Assembly: GCA_031276485.1 (NCBI GenBank)
Contig: JAISMY010000041.1
Coordinates: 1-60,028 of the forward strand
Direction: 5' to 3'
DNA: 60,028 bases
Source: Desulfovibrio sp.
GTDB lineage: Bacteria; Desulfobacterota; Desulfovibrionia; Desulfovibrionales; Desulfovibrionaceae
Shown: one piece after another, positions 32,637 through 41,240 of the stretch
Layout of the letters: each line of letters begins with the position of its first letter
How positions within the stretch are numbered: the stretch's first letter is position 1
Notes under the pieces: generated by a model
The model's input: only the letters and a program-made list of their open reading frames with translations
Databases searched by the model: none
Told to the model about the DNA's origin: nothing
Position numbers and translations under genes: made by a program

Positions 32637-34582
32637 AGGGCCTCCACTTCAGCGAGAATCTGGTTATCGGTGAAATGCGAGAGCTGAATCGCGCCCTGCG
32701 GGCAGGTCGCGTTGCACAGCCCGCAACCCTGGCAGACCGTCTCAATAACCTCGGCCTTGGGCAGGCCGCGCATGTCGATTTCCTGGATGGCCTTGAAGGG
32801 GCATACTTCTATACATTTGCGGCAGCCTACGCAACGGTTGACGGACACGGAGGCTATCTGCGGGTCCGAATCGAGCATGTTGCGGGAAAGCAGACCTATG
32901 GCCTTGGCCGCGGCCGCGCTGCCCTGGGCCACGGAGGAGGGGATGTCCTTGAGTCCCTGGCAGGCCCCGGCCAGAAACACTCCGGCCGTGTTGGTTTCCA
33001 CGGGTTTGAGTTTCGGGTGCCCTTCCATGAAGAACCCGTAGCCGTCGTAGGATATGCGCAGTTTTTCAGCTAGGGCGGGTGAACCCGCGGCGGCTTCGCC
33101 GCCGACGGCCAGCACCACGAGGTCGGCTTCCACCTCGACCTGCCCGCCCATCAGCGTGTCGGCGCCGCGCACCAGCAGTTTACCGCCCTTGGGGTAAATC
33201 ATCGAAACGCGGCCGCGTATGTATTTGGCCCCGTACTCTTCCTGAACCCTGCGGGTGAATTCGTCGTAGCCCTTGCCCGGCGAGCGGATGTCCATGTAAA
33301 AGACGTAGCTCTGCGAATCAGGGATGTGATCCTTGGTCAGAATGGCCTGCTTGGCCGTGTACATACAGCAGAATCCGGAACAGTACGGCCGCCCTACGGA
33401 GGGGTCGCGGGAAGCGACGCACTGGACGAAGACGACGTTTTTGGGTTCCTTCCCGTCCGAGGGGCGCTTGATGTGCCCGCCCGTCGGACCGGAGGCCGAA
33501 AGCATGCGTTCGTACTGCAGCGAGGTTACGACGTCGGGGTAACGTCCCGCGCCGTATTCACCGTACACGGTCCAGTCGACGAGGTCGTAGCCCGTGGCCG
33601 CGACGATGCCGCCGACCTTGACGTCCACGAATTCGTCCTGCATCGCGTAGTCGACGGCCCCCGTCGGGCAGACTTTGGCGCAGACGCCGCATTTGCCCTG
33701 GTTGAACATGCGGCAGTAGTCGCGCTCTATGCTGGCCTTCTTGGGTATGGCCTGGGGGAAGGGGATGATGATCGCCGTGGTCGGCCCCACGCCCTCGTTG
33801 AAGCGGTCGTAGGACTTTTTCGAGGGACATTTTTCCGTACACAGGCCGCAGCCCGTACATTTGTCCCAATCCACACAGGTGGCCTTTTTGCGTATCTTCA
33901 CGTCGAAGTTGCCGACATAGCCGGAAACTTCCTCAAGCTCGGAGTAGGCGTACAGGGTGATGTTCGGGTGCTGGGCCACATCCACCATGCGCGGGCCGAG
34001 TATGCAGCTCGAACAGTCCACAGTGGGGAAGGTTTTGTCCAGCTTAGCCATTTTACCGCCGATGGTCGGCTGTTTTTCCACCATTATCACTTCCAGCCCG
34101 GCTTCTGCCGCGTCCAGGGCGGCCTGGATGCCCGCCACGCCGCCGCCGATGACCAGCAGGCGCTTGGTCACAGGGAAAGACTTGGGTTTGAGTTCCCTGT
34201 TCAGCCGCAGCTTGGCCGCTGCCATGCGCACCAGTTCGGCGGCTTTATTGGTATTGGCCTCCATGTCTTTGCCTATCCAGGAAACGTGTTCGCGGATATT
34301 GGCCATTTCAAACATATAGCGGTTGAGTCCGGCGCGTTCCACGGCCTTGCGGAAGGTCGGCTCGTGCATTCTGGGCGTACAGGAGGCGACTACGACGCCG
34401 GTCAGCCCGTGTTCCTTGACGGCGGCGATGACGGCGTCCTGGCCGGGTTCGGCGCAGGCGTACATTATGTCTGTGGAGTAGACCACGTCCGGGTAGGCGG
34501 CGGCCCGTCGCGCCACGCCCGCGCAGTCCACAGTGCCGGCGATGTTGCTGCCGCAGTGACAGATGAAGACTCCTATTTTCAT
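32624..34582 (-). CDS. hdrA: HdrA, flavin-binding subunit of heterodisulfide-reductase-like complex
   Basis: HdrA carries the FAD at which electron pairs are split between a low- and a high-potential route. It has 652 residues: an N-terminal domain with GVFICHCGSNIAGTVD, FAD motif RLLVIGGGVAGIQAALDAAE (about 141-160), VEKQPTIGGKMAKLDKTFPT, DCSSCILGPRM, and ferredoxin motifs CTGCGLCTEKCPS (about 242-254), CGVCAKVCPTG, CVGCRKCIEVCPF and CQGCGLCNATCPQG. It stands between hdrB and flxD with 4- and 13-base overlaps. Confidence 0.95.
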   Translation of the reverse strand: MKIGVFICHCGSNIAGTVDCAGVARRAAAYPDVVYSTDIMYACAEPGQDAVIAAVKEHGLTGVVVASCTPRMHEPTFRKAVERAGLNRYMFEMANIREHVSWIGKDMEANTNKAAELVRMAAAKLRLNRELKPKSFPVTKRLLVIGGGVAGIQAALDAAEAGLEVIMVEKQPTIGGKMAKLDKTFPTVDCSSCILGPRMVDVAQHPNITLYAYSELEEVSGYVGNFDVKIRKKATCVDWDKCTGCGLCTEKCPSKKSYDRFNEGVGPTTAIIIPFPQAIPKKASIERDYCRMFNQGKCGVCAKVCPTGAVDYAMQDEFVDVKVGGIVAATGYDLVDWTVYGEYGAGRYPDVVTSLQYERMLSASGPTGGHIKRPSDGKEPKNVVFVQCVASRDPSVGRPYCSGFCCMYTAKQAILTKDHIPDSQSYVFYMDIRSPGKGYDEFTRRVQEEYGAKYIRGRVSMIYPKGGKLLVRGADTLMGGQVEVEADLVVLAVGGEAAAGSPALAEKLRISYDGYGFFMEGHPKLKPVETNTAGVFLAGACQGLKDIPSSVAQGSAAAAKAIGLLSRNMLDSDPQIASVSVNRCVGCRKCIEVCPFKAIQEIDMRGLPKAEVIETVCQGCGLCNATCPQGAIQLSHFTDNQILAEVEALCRF

Positions 34583-35658
34583 GCCTCACCTCCGTCGACG
34601 TCCGCTTTGCCTTTGGGCTTTTTCGCTGCGGCGCTTTTTTTGCCGGCGCCGTCCGCGGCGGCGTCTTTCGTTCCGGTCTTTTCCGCTGCCTTTTCCGCCG
34701 CTTTGGCCGCGCGTTCCGCGGCCTTACGGGCTTTTTCCGCCTCCGCGGCGGCGACCTTGCCTTCTTCGGCTTCGATGTCGGCGGCCCTGCGGCTCATGCA
34801 GGCGAAGGCCGGCTGTATATCCTGAACGAGTTTCCTGAAGGCCGCCTCCTGTTCCGGCAGTCCGAAGGCGTAGGCCATCAACTGGGTAAAGTAGGGAACG
34901 GGCAGCGCGCGGTCGACTCCGCCCGCCCGGATCTGCCCCTGGCGCAGGTCGAGGTTCATCTGGCACAGGGGGCAGGCGACAACCACAGCATCCGCGCCTG
35001 CTTCGCCCGCCATATCCAGGATGCGTCCGGCCAGACGCGGCGTGACCGCGCGCGCCGGGATGGCGAACGAGCCGCCGCAACAGTCCGTTTTCAGCGGGAA
35101 GGCGAGGACTTCAGCGCCCAGCGCTTCCAGCAGCCGGTCCAGGGCGACCGGGTTTTCCGGGTCGTCGAAGCGCATGAGTTTTTCCGGTCTGGTCATAAGA
35201 CAGCCGTAATAGGGGACGACCTTCAGACCTTTCAGGCTGCGCCTGACGCGGGCCTTGATCTTTGCCGGCCCGACGTCCTCAATTATGACCTGGAGGACGG
35301 ACCTGATGCGGTGGCGCATCTGCAGGGGGCGTTCGGTGAGGGCTTCGACCCGCGCGGAAAAGAGCGGGTCTTCCAGGTGTTCGAGGGCGGCGCGCAGGTT
35401 TTTGAGACAACTGGGACAGGGCGTGATCATATCGCCGATCCCGGCCTTTTCACCCTGGGCGAACACCCGCGAGGCCAGGGCCGCCGAGAGGGCGGCATCC
35501 GTGGAATGGGCGGGCGTGGAGCCGCAACAGTTCCAGTCCGGGATTTCCCGCAGACCTATGCCGAGTTCCCGGCAGACCGCCCTGGTGGAACGTTCGTATT
35601 CCATGGACGTGCCGAGCCCCGAACAGCCTGGGAAATAGCCCACATCTATTCTGCTCAT
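34579..35658 (-). CDS. hdrB: HdrB, catalytic disulfide-reducing subunit with a Lys/Ala-rich tail
   Basis: HdrB holds two noncubane [4Fe-4S] clusters at which a disulfide is reduced; in sulfate reducers the partner is thought to be DsrC-like. GYFPGCSGLGTSMEYE opens the chain. The two CCG motifs are complete: NCCGSTPAH with PCPSCLKN, and DCCGGSFAI with ACPLCQMN. The chain is 359 residues because after about 300 it continues as a charged Ala/Lys/Glu helix and a Lys-rich end, not found in most HdrB I know. It overlaps hdrC and hdrA by four bases each. Confidence 0.93.
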   Translation of the reverse strand: MSRIDVGYFPGCSGLGTSMEYERSTRAVCRELGIGLREIPDWNCCGSTPAHSTDAALSAALASRVFAQGEKAGIGDMITPCPSCLKNLRAALEHLEDPLFSARVEALTERPLQMRHRIRSVLQVIIEDVGPAKIKARVRRSLKGLKVVPYYGCLMTRPEKLMRFDDPENPVALDRLLEALGAEVLAFPLKTDCCGGSFAIPARAVTPRLAGRILDMAGEAGADAVVVACPLCQMNLDLRQGQIRAGGVDRALPVPYFTQLMAYAFGLPEQEAAFRKLVQDIQPAFACMSRRAADIEAEEGKVAAAEAEKARKAAERAAKAAEKAAEKTGTKDAAADGAGKKSAAAKKPKGKADVDGGEA

Positions 35659-36272
35659 GAAACGGCCTCCTTTGCGGATGCGCCTTGCGTTTCCAACCCG
35701 GCCCGGACCAGATCCGGGTCAGACAGTCCCTGATTGAAACGGTTGATGATTTCCGCGACTTCCTTACGTCCGGCGATGCGGTGCGGGAGCAGCGGCATTT
35801 TGCCTTTGGGGAGTATTTTGGGAGCGAGTTCCACGTCCGTCCAGATCCGGCCTGTATACAGCATGTACAGGATCATGGTCCCGACTTCGTGGGAGCGTCC
35901 GTTGAAGCGTACGGAATCCATGAAGGCTTTGAAGAAGGCGCTTACCGGGCGGGCGCCGAATTTTTTCTCGCGGTGGGCGATATGCCGGCAGGCGTCCATG
36001 ACCCCGGCCACATTTATCTCGTTCGGACATCGTTGCGTGCAGGTTTCGCAGCCCGCGCACAGCCATACGGCGGAGGAAGAAAGCACCCGCTCTTTCTGCC
36101 CGGCCTGGATCAGGCGCATGATTCTGCTTACGGAGTAGTCGAAGGTAAAGAACATGGGACAACCGGCCGTACAGTTGCCGCACTGGTAGCAGCGCGAGAC
36201 GCGCTGTCCGCTTTCGGTTTCCACGGCCTTTACAAAGGCGTCGTCCGATTTGTTCAGACACACTGTTTCCAT
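35655..36272 (-). CDS. hdrC: HdrC, iron-sulfur subunit of heterodisulfide-reductase-like complex
   Basis: HdrC passes electrons between HdrA and HdrB. In 205 residues two [4Fe-4S] motifs occur: CYQCGNCTAGCPMFF (about 28-42) and CAGCETCTQRCPNEI (about 72-86), followed by RHIAHREKKFGARPVSAFFK typical of the family. It is the first gene of the seven-gene operon; its start at 36272 has no strong ribosome-binding site. In Desulfovibrio vulgaris an alcohol dehydrogenase gene precedes this unit; here there is a PilZ gene instead. Confidence 0.92.
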   Translation of the reverse strand: METVCLNKSDDAFVKAVETESGQRVSRCYQCGNCTAGCPMFFTFDYSVSRIMRLIQAGQKERVLSSSAVWLCAGCETCTQRCPNEINVAGVMDACRHIAHREKKFGARPVSAFFKAFMDSVRFNGRSHEVGTMILYMLYTGRIWTDVELAPKILPKGKMPLLPHRIAGRKEVAEIINRFNQGLSDPDLVRAGLETQGASAKEAVS

Positions 36273-36325
36273 ACGTTCATCCCGCCTTGCTGGAATTTTA
36301 AAGGGAAAAGCCGGAATTGCCGTTA

Positions 36326-37057
36326 TCAGTTCAACACCGAAATCAGGGAAAGGTAGCGCGTCAGCTCATCCACAAATTCGCCGACGGTTTCGCCGAAGGC
36401 GAGGCCGAGGGTCATACGCGCGCCCGCTGTTTCCACGTTGCGCACGATGCCCACACCCTTGACGGCCGGTTTGTCCCAGGTGAAGGCCGTCTGCAGGACC
36501 AGTCTGTCGCCTGCTTTGAGCTTGCGCAGCCCGGACTGGCCGGTCATCTCCAGCACCACCCGGCAGCCGCCCTTGCTCAAATCGCTCATAATGCCCACGC
36601 CGTCGCCGTATGGAGAAACGAAACTGGCCGGAAGGGCGCAGGTCACCCTGTTGTGGTTGCGCGTTTCCATAACGCTCATGCGGTCAGGATAGGAGGTAAA
36701 GAGCAAAAAGGCGGGTTTTTGGGTAAAACTGATGATTTCGGCGGCAAACTGGTTGCGCGCGCCGTCTGCCACATAGCTGATTTCGACGCGCATATGCGGC
36801 AACAGTTTGTTGCGCAGCCCGGGGATGCTGGGGAGTCGTATGATCAGGAATTCGTAGTGTGTCGTGCCCAGAAACTCGCCCTGGACCGGCGTGCCGCCTG
36901 ATCCGAGGGGGTTGAAGTTGACGGCGACGCGGGAATTGGGCGCCAGTTCAAGCTTGGGCAGGGCGTCGTGATGCAGTTTGGGTGTCGGGGGTGAAAGCGG
37001 CAGGGCTGCCTCAAGCGCACTTTCCCGCACCGCCGCCTGGGACGTGTTTACATTCAT
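36326..37057 (-). CDS. PilZ-domain c-di-GMP receptor, YcgR-like
   Basis: A 243-residue cytoplasmic protein. The N-terminal half (about 35-130) fits the YcgR/PilZN-type barrel (NSRVAVNFNPLGSGG, EFLIIRLP), and the PilZ domain (about 135-240) has both ligand motifs: RNHNRV (RxxxR) and DLSKGG (DxSxxG). It should change partner binding when c-di-GMP is present, perhaps at flagella or cellulose-type machinery. ATG 37057 is chosen because the longer frame upstream only reads through the insertion-sequence scar. Two diguanylate cyclases are in the window. Confidence 0.82.
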   Translation of the reverse strand: MNVNTSQAAVRESALEAALPLSPPTPKLHHDALPKLELAPNSRVAVNFNPLGSGGTPVQGEFLGTTHYEFLIIRLPSIPGLRNKLLPHMRVEISYVADGARNQFAAEIISFTQKPAFLLFTSYPDRMSVMETRNHNRVTCALPASFVSPYGDGVGIMSDLSKGGCRVVLEMTGQSGLRKLKAGDRLVLQTAFTWDKPAVKGVGIVRNVETAGARMTLGLAFGETVGEFVDELTRYLSLISVLN

Positions 37058-37094
37058 CAATTGATTATCGCATGTTTCACGTTTTACGGCAACC

Positions 37095-38099
37095 CTAAAA
37101 TCCATCCTGTCGAGAGCATATGATATGACCGAAAACGCGCGGATGCCCGGCGATGCGCCGACCGTCGGCGTAAAAACGGATCTGCCCGGCATGCGCCCGG
37201 CGCTGGACGCTTTTATCGGCGTAGGCGCAAGGCGCGCTGTACCGGTTGCGGTCAAAGGTGATCGGGCATTGCGGGCTGACCCGGACTTCCCGGGGCATGC
37301 AGGCCTCAAAGGGAAGTACGCTCTCCCTTCCATCAAGCGCACATTTGACGTTGCCGGGAATCATATTTACCCACTTGAATATGCTGTCATGCAAGACTTT
37401 ATTACCACTTGCGCGCAGAGGCATATGCTCACAACCCCAGATCTTTACTGCTGCAAAACAAGGCAATCCATCAGTAATTACCGTGCACTCGTCCGTCAAA
37501 AAGGAGGCCGCCGCTTCTTTAACGGCCTTACCTGTGAAGCCTGACACAGGATAAAGTTTCATTCAGTGCGGTTTGCCGGCGTCTGTAGTCTCCACAGCGG
37601 CCACGAAAGGTACTTTTCCAGCAGCCCCGCGCCCCCGTTTTCCCTCGCGTTTACCGCCGATATAGGCATCGTCCATTTCCACCCGACCCTTGAGGGGCTT
37701 TTTTGCTTCTCGCTCATGCATAACCTGCATCAACTTATGAGAAATTTTCCAGGCGGTATTCTGCGTAACGCCCAGGCGACGGGCCAGTTCGAGACTGGAA
37801 ATGCCGCCTCTGCTTTGGGTGATGTGGTACATAGCTCGAAACCAGGTTTGCAACGGCAGTTTGGTGGAATGGAATACCGTTCCCGCTGTGAGTGAGACTT
37901 GCGAACGGCATGCCGAGCATTGATACAAAACGCGAGTTCCGATCACGCTGTGCTTGCCGGCTCCGCATACGGGACAAATAAATCCCTTGGGCCAACGCCA
38001 AGTAAAAAGAGCTTTCCGGCATTGCTCCTCAGTTCCGTACCAGCGGTCAAAATCCGCATCACTCATACCTTTTTGAAACTGCACAAGATTACGAGACAT
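37095..38099 (-). pseudogene. chimeric transposase scar: IS1595-type with in-frame stop, ending in an IS21 IstA tail
   Basis: From ATG 38099 (AGGAG upstream) the frame gives an ISXO2/IS1595-type transposase: zinc ribbon CPVCGAGKHSV / YQCSACRSQ, helix-turn-helix RRLGVTQNTAWKISHKLMQ, and the DDE start EMDDAYIGGKREGKRGRG. A TGA stop at 37563-37565 interrupts it directly before an ATG in the same frame; the sequence goes on with TDECTVITDGLPC and FKWVNMIPGNVKCALDG. There it turns, without a frame change, into RESVLPFEACMPREV and ITFDRNRYSAPCAYADKS, the C-terminal part of IS21-type IstA. The element lies 37 bases upstream of the PilZ gene. Confidence 0.75.
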
Positions 38100-38123
38100 A
38101 TCCAACTCCTGCATTTTACACAT

Positions 38124-38720
38124 TATAGCAGATTCCCGATTGCTTGCATAGGGGCTGAGGATGGTGCGTAATCAGGAACTGTTTTCCTTTTTCATAGGTA
38201 TCGGACCTGTCGGTTTGTTTAAGTCCGCATCCGGTGCAGGCCGCCGGATAAATCCGCTCACGTCCGGCGGTGCCGTAATTCGCCACGCCAAAGAATAACC
38301 GGCCGGAACGGCTGGACTTGAGGAAATATTCCCTCACCGGAACTTTTATATAAATAACAATTTTTACGCTATGTTATGCCTATGCGCGGTGGATTATGGG
38401 GCGCCGGCGATATTGTTTTTTTTTTGCGCGGGGATTATAGTCCCGACTTGTTAAGCGGCTCCGAAAAGGACGAAAAGGACATTGTGTCGTCTGCCGAACG
38501 GCGCGGCACAGTCCTGCAGGGCGTTTTAACATTCAAACTGCGTGTTCCGACAAAACGCTCCGGCGCTGTGCAGCAACGCCCGCGAGACCGGCGCAGGCGG
38601 ACTTTGCCCGCCGCCGGGCGACAAGCTCAGGCGTAAAGTGTTCCGGTAAGTGCGGCTGCGTCCCGGCCTGCAGCTCCGCGCCGATGTCGCGACTCCTCCA
38701 CGGGGGAAAAGGATCTCGCC
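38124..38720 (+). other. 597-bp gap without a convincing gene, with repeat copy C
   Basis: Apart from the first bases upstream of the transposase scar there is no credible reading frame. A T-run sits at 38407-38416, followed by a GGGATTATAGTCCC hairpin (about 38433-38446). At 38555-38640 the strings CGCGAGACCGGCGCAGG, TTTGCCCGCCGCC and AAGCTCAGGCGT follow the order seen in repeat copies A and B; I take it as a worn fifth copy, with less certainty. Confidence 0.4.
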
Positions 38721-39038
38721 GTGAAAGCTCTGATTGTCTACATAACCATGCCGGATGAAGCAAGCGCCCGCCGCATGGCCCGGACCCTGGTCGAGGAACG
38801 GCTCTGCGCCGGCGCGAACGTCATTCCCGGTCTGCACTCAGTCTATCACTGGCAGGGAACCTTGGAAGAACAGGGTGAATGCGCCTGCATTCTGAAAACA
38901 TCTGACGAACGCTGGGCGGCCCTGGAACAACGCGCGCGCGAGCTGCATCCCTACGAGACGCCGTGCATCGCGGCTCTGGCCGCGGAACACATCCACCTGC
39001 CCTTTCTGTGCTGGATCGCCGAAGAAACAAGGAGCTGA
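38721..39038 (+). CDS. cutA: CutA1 divalent-cation tolerance protein
   Basis: A small trimeric ferredoxin-fold protein linked to copper tolerance; its molecular role is uncertain. The 105 residues have IVYITMPDEASARRMARTLV (about 5-24), ERLCAGANVIPGLHSVYHWQ (about 26-45), ECACILKTSDERW and ELHPYETPCIAALA, where family members bind metal. The start is GTG 38721 behind AAAAGGA. The next gene begins 3 bases after its stop, so the two share an mRNA. Confidence 0.92.
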   Translation: MKALIVYITMPDEASARRMARTLVEERLCAGANVIPGLHSVYHWQGTLEEQGECACILKTSDERWAALEQRARELHPYETPCIAALAAEHIHLPFLCWIAEETRS

Positions 39039-39040
39039 CC

Positions 39041-39982
39041 TTGGCCGTCTACATTACCGGTTCCGTGGCCTATGACCGTATCATGAATTTTTCCGGCAAA
39101 TTTGCGGATTCCATTCTCCCCGACCGCATCGACAACCTGAATGTTTCCTTTTTTATAGACAGCATGGAGGAAAAGCCGGGCGGCAACGCCGGGAACATGG
39201 CGCATACCTTGAAACTGCTGGGGGAAAACTCCGTCATCATCGCCTGCGTGGGCAAGGATTTCGATCCTTACGGGGAACTGCTGCAAAAACGCGGCCTGCC
39301 CTTGGACGGCATCCACCGGGTGAACAACGAGCGGACGGCCGCAGCATACATCATCACCGACAGCGCCGGCAACCAGATTACAGGGTTTCACGCCGCAGCC
39401 ATGCTGTCGCCCAGCGCCTACGCCTTCCCTGCCCTGAATCCCGAAGAGGACTTGGCCGTCATCTCGCCCAGCAACCCCGGAGATATGCGCGACCACGTCC
39501 GCTTGTACAGGGAACGCGGCATCCGCTACATCTACGACCCCGCCCAGCAGTTGCCGGTCATTCCGCGTGCCGATCTTCTGGAAGGCATTCAGGGCGCGTA
39601 TCTGCTCGTCGGCAACGATTATGAAATCGGCCTGATCATGAAGGCAGCCGGATTGGGGAGGAAGGAACTGGCGGCAGCGACCGCGCGCGGGCTGGTCACC
39701 ACCTGCGGTGAACACGGCTCCATGGTGACGGAAACCGACGGCGAAGAAACGGCCGTGCCCGCCGTCCCGGTTTCCGTCGTCGCGGATCCCACCGGCGCGG
39801 GCGATGCCTACCGCGCCGGTCTGGTCAAAGGTCTCCTGCTGAAGCAGCCGCTGCTTGAATGTGCCCGCCTCGGCGCCACCTGCGCGGCCTACTGCGTTGA
39901 ATGCCGCGGCACGCAGGAACACGATTTCAATCTGGATGATTTTTTCCGCAGGCATGCGGGCGCCTTCAGCGAAGGAATGTAG
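39041..39982 (+). CDS. PfkB-family carbohydrate/nucleoside kinase
   Basis: It phosphorylates a sugar or nucleoside with ATP. The protein has 313 residues and should start at TTG 39041, with AAGGAG 6 bases before it. VYITGSVAYDRIMNF opens the Rossmann core, EEKPGGNAGNMAHTLKLLG (about 45-63) is the substrate motif, and VVADPTGAGDAYRAGLVKGL (about 246-265) holds the ATP site with the catalytic Asp (DPTGAGD). Among PfkB proteins it looks closest to the adenosine kinase-like set; the substrate stays open. Confidence 0.85.
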   Translation: MAVYITGSVAYDRIMNFSGKFADSILPDRIDNLNVSFFIDSMEEKPGGNAGNMAHTLKLLGENSVIIACVGKDFDPYGELLQKRGLPLDGIHRVNNERTAAAYIITDSAGNQITGFHAAAMLSPSAYAFPALNPEEDLAVISPSNPGDMRDHVRLYRERGIRYIYDPAQQLPVIPRADLLEGIQGAYLLVGNDYEIGLIMKAAGLGRKELAAATARGLVTTCGEHGSMVTETDGEETAVPAVPVSVVADPTGAGDAYRAGLVKGLLLKQPLLECARLGATCAAYCVECRGTQEHDFNLDDFFRRHAGAFSEGM

Positions 39983-40012
39983 CGCCGCGCCGCCCGCAGA
40001 AGGCCGTGACGA

Positions 40013-40106
40013 CGGACGCCCGGCGAAGCCGGGTCCGCCGCCGCAGGCGGCGTGAGCCAAGCAAAAATCCCGTTTTCTGCTTCGCGGTCTTCACGCCTGT
40101 GACGGC
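40013..40106. repeat. GCCCGGC hairpin and second copy of the paired-hairpin terminator element
   Basis: GACGCCCGGCGAAGCCGGGTC (about 40016-40035, 20 paired or loop bases) resembles the hairpin at 25327-25346 and 53826-53848. Then 40040-40106, read in reverse, repeats the element at 28083-28150 with the GGCGTGA/TCACGCC outer and AAGCA..TTTTTGCTT inner arms. It follows the kinase gene and probably ends its transcript. Confidence 0.6.
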
Positions 40107-40169
40107 AGCACAGACGCGGCAGATCAGGAGACCGTCCGAACTCTTTCGCAGCGTTGCCGGGAGGCCGTA

Positions 40170-40802
40170 GTGCGCTACTCTTCCAAGGAATTGGAATTTT
40201 TGGGCAAACAGGTAGCCGAGGGGCGTTTCGTCTCCCGTTCCGTGTTTTGGCTCGCGCTGCTTCTGACCTTGATCGCGGGCTTCAGCGCCGGGCGCTGGCT
40301 GCTGCCTGCCGGGCCGGCGGATCGGGAAACGGCGGACAGACGCCCGCTTAGCGAAAGCGGGGCCGCCGCAATGGGGAAAAACAAGGAACTCTTGCAGCAC
40401 ATCTTCAAACATGAAGAAGACGTGCGCAGGAATCCCGATGACCTTGAAGCATGGAAGACCCTGGGCAATCTGTATTTCGACGCGGACGAGCCGGAAAAGG
40501 CGGTCAGAGCCTACAACAGGGCGCTGGAATTGCGGCCCGGAGATGCCGACGTGCTGGTGGATTGCGGAGTTATGTACAGGGCACTGAAGCAGTACGACAC
40601 CGCGGTGGAATATTTTAACAAAGCCCTTGCCGTCAATCCCCGGCACGAGCATGCCCTGTTCAATTCCGGCATAGTCCTGTATTTTGACCTCGGCAGGCGG
40701 GAAGAAGCCCTTGCGGCATGGCGTTCTCTGGCGCGCATCAACCCCGAAGCCCAGGCCCCCAACGGGGACAAGCTTGCGGACATGATAGAGAAACTCATGT
40801 AG
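40170..40802 (+). CDS. membrane-anchored TPR protein
   Basis: A 210-residue protein with one N-terminal membrane helix (SVFWLALLLTLIAGFSAGRW, about 24-43) and then three tetratricopeptide repeats: DDLEAWKTLGNLYFDADEPE, ADVLVDCGVMYRALKQYDTA and HEHALFNSGIVLYFDLGRRE. TPR domains bind partner proteins; cytochrome-assembly (CcmH/NrfG-like) proteins have this plan, but no neighbour supports that. The start is GTG 40170 after GGGAGGCC. Confidence 0.75.
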   Translation: MRYSSKELEFLGKQVAEGRFVSRSVFWLALLLTLIAGFSAGRWLLPAGPADRETADRRPLSESGAAAMGKNKELLQHIFKHEEDVRRNPDDLEAWKTLGNLYFDADEPEKAVRAYNRALELRPGDADVLVDCGVMYRALKQYDTAVEYFNKALAVNPRHEHALFNSGIVLYFDLGRREEALAAWRSLARINPEAQAPNGDKLADMIEKLM

Positions 40803-40934
40803 TCGTAAATACATCATGCTGTTTTTCTTGGAATCCAAGTATCGGCGTCCGTGAACAAACCGCAAATATTAAACTTGAAAAGGCAGGTATTTTCAAATTG
40901 CAACAACAACATCTATATCTAAAGAGAGGTAAGT

Positions 40935-41209
40935 ATGTCATATGCTATTTCATTTGATCTTGATACTGAACAATTAAAACAAATCCATCCATCACAATCA
41001 CGGAAAAATGCTTACGGAGATAAAAAATTTAATGCCTCTCGGCTTTGATTGGCAGCAAGGCACCATCTATTTTGGAACTAAGATAGCTACTGTTAAATGC
41101 GTTCTTGCAGCGCAGAAGTTAAGTCAGACTTATTCATGGTTTAAACCGCGTCCGCGATATTGGAATGTTGCGGATTGCAGAATTAAATGACTTAACACCA
41201 GCTCTTTAA
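40935..41209 (+). pseudogene. vapD: broken vapD (virulence-associated protein D, toxin-type RNase)
   Basis: VapD is a small Cas2-like ribonuclease of toxin-antitoxin type. The pieces are MSYAISFDLDTEQLKQIHPS and NAYGD in the first frame (stop at 41046), then LGFDWQQGTIYFG and KCVLAAQKLSQTYSWFKP in the second, then VRDIGMLRIAELNDLTPAL in a third, ending at TAA 41207. Two small indels, near 41010-41030 and near 41150, break a full-length VapD of about 90 residues. It is A/T-rich unlike the flanking genes. No intact partner gene is visible. Confidence 0.8.
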
Positions 41210-41240
41210 TGTAAAAACAAAAAAAACAGTAAAGGCAGGC

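Noticed and set aside
38116-38337. 73-codon reverse frame (MREYFLKSSRSG...) upstream of the transposase scar
   Set aside because: No ribosome-binding site and no recognisable motif; it runs into the transposase start region.
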